Source of the DNA: Triatoma infestans
Taxonomy: Eukaryota > Arthropoda > Insecta > Hemiptera > Reduviidae
Assembly (NCBI GenBank): GCA_011037195.1
Contig: JAAEAF010006040.1
Span: 1 to 64,000, forward strand
Direction of reading: 5' to 3'
DNA: 64,000 nucleotides
Shown here: positions 57,263 to 64,000 of the stretch, piece after piece
How positions within the stretch are numbered: the first letter of the stretch is position 1
Layout: each line of letters starts with the position of its first letter
Made by a program: the position numbers and the translations under genes
Notes under the pieces: model-generated
Database searches by the model: none
The model's input: the letters and a program-made list of their open reading frames with translations, nothing else
What the model was told of the DNA's origin: nothing

Positions 57263-58269
57263 GTAAAAACACAATTCCTAAAATTATCGACAGAAAAAGC
57301 AATAATTCATTTTGTGTAATTCAATATACATATTTATGTATATATTTTAGAGAGAAAATGAAAAGTAAAGAAAAACCGTAAAATAAGTTTAAAAAAAAAA
57401 ATAAAAAGAAGAAATAATGGCAAAAGTTTGGATAACATAAAAAATTATGATTACCCCGTTATATGATACGTATAAATAGTCAAAAGAGAGATAAAGAAAT
57501 CTGTTTTATAATCTAAATAATTTTCTGTCCAACGTAATAAAATGGAATTTATTATACTCAGTATTGTATTATAAGAAATATACCAATGTATAAAAATATA
57601 ACTCATCCATCATCCAAGGGAAAAAAGAAAAATAGGATAATAAGCATTGTAGTAAGTGGGAATGGAGGTATTAAAGGAACGACCTACTTAGTGTGTGCCA
57701 CTCTAGCTTATCCCCACTTACATATTGGAGGTACAAGCTGTATTAATAGTGAAAGACGAGGTGGCGGCGGGAAACTCATATATGTTACATGTATCAAGTT
57801 TGAACCCATTAGGGCGTTCTGTTGGTGTAAAATATACATACATAGTGTGAATATGTATATGACATACATTGCATAATATTTCGTTATATATATATATATA
57901 TATACAAGTGTGTGTAGTTTATATGGTAAGTGTTCAAGTTTGCTTGAACATTCAATAACAGATGAAACATACTTATTGCTTAATGTTATTATCTAAACAA
58001 AGATAAGAATTATATTAAAAATATTATATCAACTAATCTTTCCTAAAAGTGTTTATAAAGAAAAAAAGAAAAAAGAATACTAGTAATTAAGTTATTAGAA
58101 TACTAGAATTCTAAACAGGAAATTAAGTTTGTTTTGATGAGCAACATGTGATTGGAAGTGATATTATTAATGTCTTCTTTCCTGTTAAGTTTTAATTCTA
58201 TTTATAGTTTCAACTCTACAGAGTTTCTAAGATACTTTTCGGACAAAATCAATTGCAAAACGAAAAATA
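57263..58269. other. AT-rich DNA, unassigned
   Basis: The 96-codon frame 57586-57876 has a Gly-rich stretch but no known motif. (TA)n lies at about 57885-57904. Confidence 0.4.
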
Positions 58270-58690
58270 ATAATGCTGAGAACTAGTTTCACACAGCATT
58301 CACTTATTGCAGTCAATACGATTACAAAAATTGTAAAAGTTTTCTATACGCTTCTAATTTTTACTCCAATTTCAGTTGCGCCAACATAAACAAAATGGTG
58401 GCGGTGGTGGGAAATACATGTCTGTCAGCAAATATGACCAATAGTAATTGAATATAGTTACACTATAGTCCAGAAGAAAGCGCTACATCAGATACTAATA
58501 AAATTTGAAAACTAACGACACAGATTCCTTAAAACCTGCCTAAAAATAATTTTTCTAAAAAAAAATGTTTCATTTAAAAGGGACACTTAGTTACAGGTTT
58601 TGGCCGGAAAAAAGAAATTCTAAAAATACATCTCTAACGTCACACTTCTGGTTGATCTATTTTCTACGATTTTGTATTAATTAGCAATAT
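58270..58690 (-). repeat. Family H repeat, degenerate
   Basis: 'AGTTTCACACAGCATTCACTTATTGCAG', 'ACACAGATTCCTT', 'AAATGTTTCATTTAAAAG' and 'CACACTTCTGGTTGATC' follow the family order and most resemble the copy at 10170-11250. Confidence 0.55.
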
Positions 58691-58734
58691 AGATTTTTTA
58701 TTTTAATTGAACTATCTGCCCACCGGTATGCGTA

Positions 58735-60075
58735 TATTAGACGGCACTACTTGCGCAGTGCCAGTACGATACCTTGGACTCTACATCTACATATTCGACA
58801 ATCAAAATTGACATTGAAAAACAAAGTTCTGATTACAACGTACTTTTGAAACCTATCTGGACATATGGACTCGAACAGTGCGGATTTTCTCGGATAGCCA
58901 GGCCGCACTAAGGGCTTTGAGTAAGCCTTGGTGGAGTTCGAAATTAGTGGGAGAATGTCGGAGGAAGCTCAATGCTTTAGCTCGGAGGGGTACGGTGCGC
59001 CTCTATTGGATACCCGGACACGCGGGAATAGAGGGGAATGAGAGGGCAGACCAGTTGGCTAGGGAGGGATCATCTCAACCATTTTGCGGTCCTGAACCAG
59101 CCCTGGCTGTCACAAAGACGTTTCGTGACAAACAGATTAGACTTTGGGAGACGAAAGTTTTGGAGAAACGCTGGGGGGACACGCAGGGGTGCCTCCAAGC
59201 CAAAAGATTTATAAAGACAAGTAGGCAGGGAACTTCGGAGTATCTCCTGTCCCTTAGTAGGACGGGTCTGAGGACCCTGATAGGGATAGTGACTGGACAC
59301 ACTTGGGTGTCCAGCCACTTGTTTAATATAGGGAGGACGTCTAGTCCCATTTGTCAGAACTGTGACGACGGAGTCAGGGAAACGGTGTACCACTACCTTT
59401 GTCAGTGTCCCCGTTTCGCTGGAACTAGGTTTCGTGTTTTTGGGAGGGCATCACTCTCGCAGGATTGTCTGCGCGAGCTGGAGTTTCGGGATATCTTGGG
59501 ATACTGTAGATTAACCGGTAAGCTACCGGGGGAGATTTATTAAGGGGATAGGGGGGTATCGGGGGGATAAAGGCCACATAGGCTTAGGTTCGCGCCATTA
59601 GGCACCCGAACTACAATAATATGGACTCGAACTATGTAGGTCAGCCAAGCATTTCAATATTTACCTCCTTCAATCCTTACAGTCTTCTTCTACAGAATTT
59701 CTTCGCCGAATAACTAATGCTCCATACTATGTTCCAACAAAACCGTCCGTCCATAGTGATTTAATGATACCATTTATTAATGACTTCATCTCAACACGCT
59801 ACAAATAATTTCATTCTTTCCATTCTGGTCATCCTAACCCTTTAATTCATCATCTTTCCTTTTCTTTTCTTCCCGACAATCCAGCCCGACGATTAAAGCG
59901 GCGCTAGCCATGCGATTTCATCGTCAATGGAGGTCAGTAAATAAATAATGTACTTGGAGAATCAGCACTGAGTGATTATTTCTCTCATGTCTCATTTTGT
60001 CCCACCATTTACTTACTGCAGAAACCATAATCTGGCAGTTGTAAATTTTAAATAAATAAATAAATAGATTTTTTA
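58735..60075 (+). pseudogene. Jockey-like LINE, split by a nested LINE
   Basis: The left part (58735-58876) shows 'VRYLGLYIYIF' and 'LLKPIWTYGLE'. The right part (59633 on) continues 'SLQSSSTEFLRRITNAPYYV', 'KPSVHSDLMIPFINDFISTR' and 'RRLKRR', the end of Jockey ORF2 with an internal deletion and stops. A 3' tail with (AAAT)n ends near 60068. The two parts join within a 14-bp duplicated target, ATATGGACTCGAAC. Confidence 0.75.
58877..59618 (+). mobile_element. 5'-truncated RNase H-type LINE nested in Jockey
   Basis: It is flanked by a 14-bp target duplication ATATGGACTCGAAC (58863-58876, 59619-59632). The open frame 58878-59543 (221 codons) is intact. It begins mid-RNase H: 'IFSDSQAALRAL' (catalytic Asp) and 'IPGHAGIEGNERADQLAREG' (catalytic His and Asp). 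Then follow 'GIVTGHTWVSSHLFNIG' and a C-terminal 'CQNCDDGVRETVYHYLCQC' motif. About 75 bp of G-rich 3' untranslated sequence and a short A-rich end follow. The element is GC-rich compared with its surroundings, in keeping with young age. Confidence 0.85.
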
Positions 60076-60087
60076 TTAATTAATTTC

Positions 60088-60487
60088 GCATGGGCCTGGT
60101 AACGGATAGCCTGTGTAGGTTTTGTCAGGAAGAAGAGGAGACGGCACTGCATGTGGTATGTCAGTGCGAGGGGCTGGTCTGGCTAAGGTACCGCCTCTTT
60201 GGTAAAGAGAAGCTGGTGCCAACAAGCCTCAGCCAGGGCCCTCTCTCAGACCTATTAAGTCTTTTAAGGCAAGCAGGACTCGAGAGGGTGCTCTGATGGC
60301 AGGTGCTCTGATGGCAGGTGCTCTGATGGCAGGTGCTCTGATTGACCACCTGGGAGCCCCCCCCAATTCCACAGTCCGGTTAAGGACAGGATAGGGGGAG
60401 GGTCTCCAACTAGGGGAGTGCCACAATAGATCCTTGGGGTGTCGCGGTGGCGTAGGCTGAATAGCCAATTCCCCCGGTAGAATCTAT
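60088..60487 (+). mobile_element. 5'-truncated LINE, last 400 bp
   Basis: The frame to the stop at 60294 reads 'GLVTDSLCRFCQEEEETALH', 'VVCQCEGLVWLRYRLFG', the C-terminal cysteine motif of an RNase H-type LINE, related to but different from the one at 58877. The stop falls in a tandem repeat of a 15-bp unit (GTGCTCTGATGGCAG, 3.7 copies, 60288-60342). A 3' untranslated tail ends in (TATC)n. TATTAATTA on both sides (about 60074 and 60487) is a likely target duplication. Confidence 0.78.
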
Positions 60488-60524
60488 CTATCTATCTATT
60501 AATTAGTATTATTTTAATTTGCAA

Positions 60525-61020
60525 TTAAAACCTCTCTCAACAGTGATCTTCAACTTGACCTTGGAACAAGCGACGGAGGCTCATTCGAAGTAATCCCGGA
60601 CGCACAATAAGAAACTAGAAGATAAAGAACATTAACATCTGACATGTGTAGACGATGTCGTCTTATCAACCCGTACATCAGGAGGATCCCTTTCTGGGCC
60701 ATTACAGCAGCTTGAAGCGGAAATAAAGGAGATAAGATCTTCGTATAAACAAGAGCAAAACAAACTATATAAAGACATCAAGGAAGATAGGTCCAGCAAA
60801 CCAGCCGGAGTGGCTGAGTGACAGTGGATTCATTTCATGCCAATGCTTCAAAACACCTGGGAGCAGTTGTGACGGCCCAGAACGAAACAAACAAATAGTG
60901 GCCACAATAGCGGCAGATAATAGATGTTGCTTTTGCTATAAAAAAAACTAGGCTTTGGGGTGCTATCTACGAAGGCAAAGCTTATCGTAAAAGAAAATGG
61001 AAGACTGAAACTTATTTGTG
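60525..61020 (+). pseudogene. LINE reverse transcriptase fragment, decayed
   Basis: In pieces: 'VIFNLTLEQATEAH' near 60545, a catalytic-like 'CVDDVVLSTRTSGG' near 60648, 'LQQLEAEIKEIRSSYK', 'KHLGAVVTAQNETNK' near 60850, and 'LSTKAKLIVKE' near 60975. The order matches reverse transcriptases with a 'LFNLALE..YADD' phrase (RTE/BovB-like by resemblance). Stops and at least two shifts break it. No 3' tail is seen. Confidence 0.6.
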
Positions 61021-61024
61021 CAAT

Positions 61025-61312
61025 TAGAATATACAATGTTTAGAAAATCGTTGGAGGTACATTCGAGCGAATTGTAAAAAACTGGATGAAACAATTCAGT
61101 AAATTACCTTTTCCGGTTAAGATTTTGACAGAAGACTTCCTGTTTAATTCCGGATGGTACCTAAACCATGAGCCTACTGCGTTTTTAATTTTTTTTTTTT
61201 TACATGTAGGACACATCGATAAAAACATTTTATTCGTACTCAAGGAACCTCAAATACATAAATTTCCGGTGAAATACTGAATATCTTCTTTCAGCAGGAA
61301 GAGAGAAAAAAA
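61025..61312 (-). repeat. Family H repeat, hairpin-side fragment
   Basis: 'GTTTAGAAAATCGTTGGAGG', 'CTTTTCCGGTTAAGATTTTGAC', 'CTCAAGGAACCTC' and 'TTTCCGGTGAAATAC' lie in family order. The (CA)n tract is replaced by poly-T, and the hairpin is decayed. Confidence 0.65.
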
Positions 61313-61734
61313 AAAGTTTTTCAAAACCGTTATGAAATTAAGGGAGAATAATTTATCAAAAATATTATATTAAATATAATTAGATTTACATTTGTTATAA
61401 TTTAAGGCAATTAAATAAATTTTAAAGCCACTTTATAAACAAAATATTTCATCATTAGCCTCAGTAATTCCAGTTATAACCAGCCATAGTTGTTGCAGCA
61501 CGTATTTCCCATTTATCACATGCACACGTATTTCATAACATGAAAAACGCTGTTTTTCCACTGTGATGAATCATGAGGCCTTAATTTTGTATTTATGTTT
61601 AATTTTTATCAAATTGTTCTTGTTTGTTGTTGTTCAGTATATTTTGATTTTAAAAATGTTTAATCCAGAAAATAAATTTAGCAGACGAAATAGATTACAT
61701 AAATAAATATTATTTACGACTATATACAATAGTA
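61313..61734. other. AT-rich DNA, nothing recognised
   Basis: There is no supported feature. Confidence 0.45.
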
Positions 61735-62579
61735 ATATAAAAAAAAATCTTGCATGAAACACTCACACAACTTTCTCTAACTGCAGTTTACAAAATTGTA
61801 ATTGAAGATTTTATAGTTGGTTTCACCAAATTTATGAAATTCTTTGGTGTTTTTATGGAAAAACCCGCAAAAATGGAAACAAACTGTTCTTTTTTTTTTT
61901 GAAGTAGAAACACTTCCGGTTAACATACTTCCGGTTAACCAGTTTTCATCAAACTTGAAAGATAAACATAACCCAACCGTTTTCCCAAAAGTCCAATTAG
62001 ATGATTTTACCCGAAGAAATGTTTCAAATTAAAGTAGTAGCTCTTTATATGTATAGTTCACCTTCGTAGTTTAAAGAAAATCGTTTGTGGGTTTTAGAAA
62101 AAATAGCAGAAAACTGAAAAATACTTTTCAGCAAAGTGGTATTTCCGAATTTTGACAGATATGTAATAGGATCCGTAAGAGAGGGATCCAAAGCAGAGAG
62201 AGAAACACAAAATTGAGAGTTTTTCTCGCTACTTAGCCCACATTAGAGTGGGAGATTCAGTATATATGCAGCCAAGCAAGCCCTACAGGAGTTTTATACA
62301 AAGAGCCTTAACAATAGTTAACAACAAGTCAGCAACCAACTACTACCTTTCTCTCGCTTTCCTACTTTCTTTATGCGTGTAAAATCTTGGCAGTTTGTGT
62401 TACTTCTTCACTATTCAGTGTTCAGCATTATTTCCAGTTTATCCATCTCCTAAACCCAATTCTCTCCTTTCTCATACCCATTAAGGATAACTTACTGTCG
62501 GATTCCTTGGTGATACCTAAATGGAATATCAAGTTTGAACTATCTACGATTTTTGGTTTTTAAGTTATTCTGTTCACAT

Positions 62580-62625
<46 letters not shown>

Positions 62626-62745
62626 GCCATTTTCTAAAAAGCACTTTTTTGGGGGCTCAGAGGATCTCAAAACGTTATTTCCGGTGAACACTGGATATCG
62701 AAATTTGACGCGAATACAATACTTCCTCTTACTAAAAGAAAGAGA
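61735..62745 (-). repeat. Family H repeat split by an LTR-like insert
   Basis: It starts AATCTTGCATGAAACACTCAC, then ACTTTCTCTAACTGCAG, with CACTTCCGGTTAACATACTTCCGGTTAACC at 61913-61942. After the insert it resumes 'ACTGTCGGATTCCTTGGTGATACCTAAATGG', (CA)n at 62579-62622, and ends at ATACTTCCTCTTACTAAAAGAAAG. Confidence 0.7.
62161..62492. repeat. LTR-like insert in a family H copy
   Basis: About 330 bp interrupts the family consensus between 'TTTTGACAGAT' and 'ACTGTCGGA'. It starts TGTAATAGGATCC and contains CAGTATATATGCAGCC, a TATA-like promoter followed by a C/T-rich stretch, as in insect LTRs. No coding. A solo LTR is the simplest reading, but the ends and target duplication are not clear. 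Confidence 0.4.
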
Positions 62746-63464
62746 ATGTAATAAGTACCAATGTACACGTCCATTATTACCCTACATACAAATTGTTTAT
62801 TTTGGGATGTTTGCGCTACGACTAAAGGAAATTAGGGTAAAATCTGCAGCTTGTTGCAAACATTATTAGAGAATATGGTTCAATATTTTGTGTCTGTAAT
62901 TTGTGTAAAGGATCGTATGTATCTAGATCTACTTCGCGGAAGGGTGTATTGGTATGGCAGTCTAGGAGAAAAGAGGAGTATCAATCAGGAGATAGATTTG
63001 GATGAAGGAATTAAAAACGAGTCATTATGCATCATTAATAATAAATTTTTTTCTTTTATCTTGGAATATAAATTGTATAACTACCGTTAAATAATAATTA
63101 TATTTATTCCACCATAATAAACCAACTGTAATCATCATAAGTAATAAATTTTATTAAATCCTTTATGGTAATTGTGGGTTTATTAATTGTAATAAAAATT
63201 TCATTAACTTTCTTTTTTTTAATTATTATTATAGGATTAAAAGAAAACCTTATGAATAGCCAAAAAATTAAATATACACAAGTCGAGAATTAAGTGCATT
63301 TTAATGGTATTATATGTTTCGTGCAATATAAAAAATAACTTCGAAAAACTGCTCATTTCTTTTTTGTACTTTTTTTTTTCTCTCTATTCGACAAAACGGT
63401 TAAAAGAATTACATCATATTTAATATCATTACCATACAGTTGTAATTATAAGCTGAAGAAAATT
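62746..63464. other. AT-rich DNA, nothing recognised
   Basis: Short frames at 62684-62869 and 62851-63090 have no recognisable motif. Confidence 0.45.
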
Positions 63465-63560
63465 AAACGGGTGTGAACCTCTCAAAAGGTTTTCTCTTAC
63501 TCCTTTTAATGCAGTTATATGTGAAATGACAAATCTTCACAAAATATCAATTTTTCTTTT
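63465..63560 (-). repeat. Family H repeat, far-end fragment
   Basis: 'GTGAACCTCTCAAAAGGTTTTCTCTTACTCC' is a decayed start in minus orientation. It is interrupted at 63561 by a SINE piece. Confidence 0.5.
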
Positions 63561-63641
63561 TAAGGCGCGTCAACATCCATGGTCATTGGCGCCCGGGATT
63601 TCTCAGTGCTCTGCCGGCCTCCGGACACTGTTCTGCAATTG
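63561..63641 (-). repeat. SINE 3' body fragment
   Basis: On the minus strand it matches the last 80 bp of the SINE at 46913-47152 ('GGCGCCAATGACCAT' shared exactly, then GATGTT..GCGCCTT). The tRNA head is missing. Confidence 0.6.
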
Positions 63642-64000
63642 GAAACAATTTCTTTCAGAAAGATATTAAAAATAAATTTGATATTTTTTTATCTGTGTAG
63701 TTTCTTTCTACGCGGAAAACTGCAATCGTATTTTGAAAATTAAAAAAAAAAAAATTGATATTTTTTTAAGATAAAAGCTTTTCTTTTTCACATCACAGTT
63801 GTTTCCTATCCAGTTCACAAACACCTTGCTCTTCATTGACGTTATTTCTGCTGTATACAATTTTCATTTTGTATTGTTTGTTTTCCTTAAAAAAAAATCT
63901 TTATTTATATATTGTTGAAGTTTTAAACAATACTGCTTGCCCACTATTTGCTGATGTTCATAATCGCCTTAATGAATTCATTATTTTTAATTGCAAATTA
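63642..64000. other. AT-rich DNA, nothing recognised
   Basis: There are poly-A and poly-T runs and no feature. Confidence 0.45.

Overview
The window is repeat-dense, AT-rich nuclear DNA from a eukaryote. The mix of elements (Ty3/gypsy LTR element, piggyBac, hAT-type MITE, Jockey-like and RNase H-bearing LINEs, tRNA-derived SINEs, Penelope-type tails) suggests an arthropod, most likely an insect with a large transposon-rich genome. Order and species cannot be settled from the sequence. There are no operons, ribosome binding sites, rRNA genes, functional tRNA genes or CRISPR arrays. No complete host gene is visible. The best trace of one is a 102-bp exon-like block at 9610-9711, so the window may be an intron or intergenic transposon accumulation.

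Layout. 1-1900: AT-rich DNA with two minus-strand tRNA-derived SINEs. 1935-6729: a nearly complete Ty3/gypsy retrotransposon with LTRs about 98% identical (5 substitutions in about 291 aligned bases plus one 8-base indel), an intact gag frame and a pol broken by frameshifts. 6900-22000: old LINE scraps, a 600-bp repeat whose partner lies at 27.1 kb, and degenerate copies of a dispersed non-coding family called 'family H' here. 23441-24317: a hAT-like MITE with an 8-bp target duplication. 25.4-35.1 kb: LINE fragments and family H copies. 38.7-41.9 kb: a 5'-truncated LINE lying exactly between two direct copies of a roughly 0.8-kb sequence. 42-54 kb: more family H, a SINE, a Jockey fragment, and Penelope-like tails with hammerhead-like motifs beside an AT-rich palindrome. 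54836-57214: a complete but broken piggyBac element with TTAA ends. 58.7-61.0 kb: a cluster of four LINE fragments, one nested in another. 61-64 kb: family H, an LTR-like insert and a SINE tail.

Family H is the dominant component, with about 20 copies or parts. Full copies are about 1 kb. They have 15-bp terminal inverted repeats (ACTTTCTCTTACTCC), an 8-bp-stem hairpin at one end, a (TG)n microsatellite about 110-140 bp inside that end, and internal modules of about 300 bp each starting near CACTTCCGGTT. No coding capacity is seen. The layout recalls Helentron-associated elements (DINE-1/HINE), which is an inference. Many other transposons (Jockey, piggyBac, Penelope-like, an LTR-like sequence, the LINE at 39.5 kb) are inserted into family H copies, so it predates them.

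Functionally nothing here works as a pathway. The genes are transposon genes (Gag-Pol, LINE ORF2, piggyBac transposase), nearly all inactivated by frameshifts, stops or truncation.
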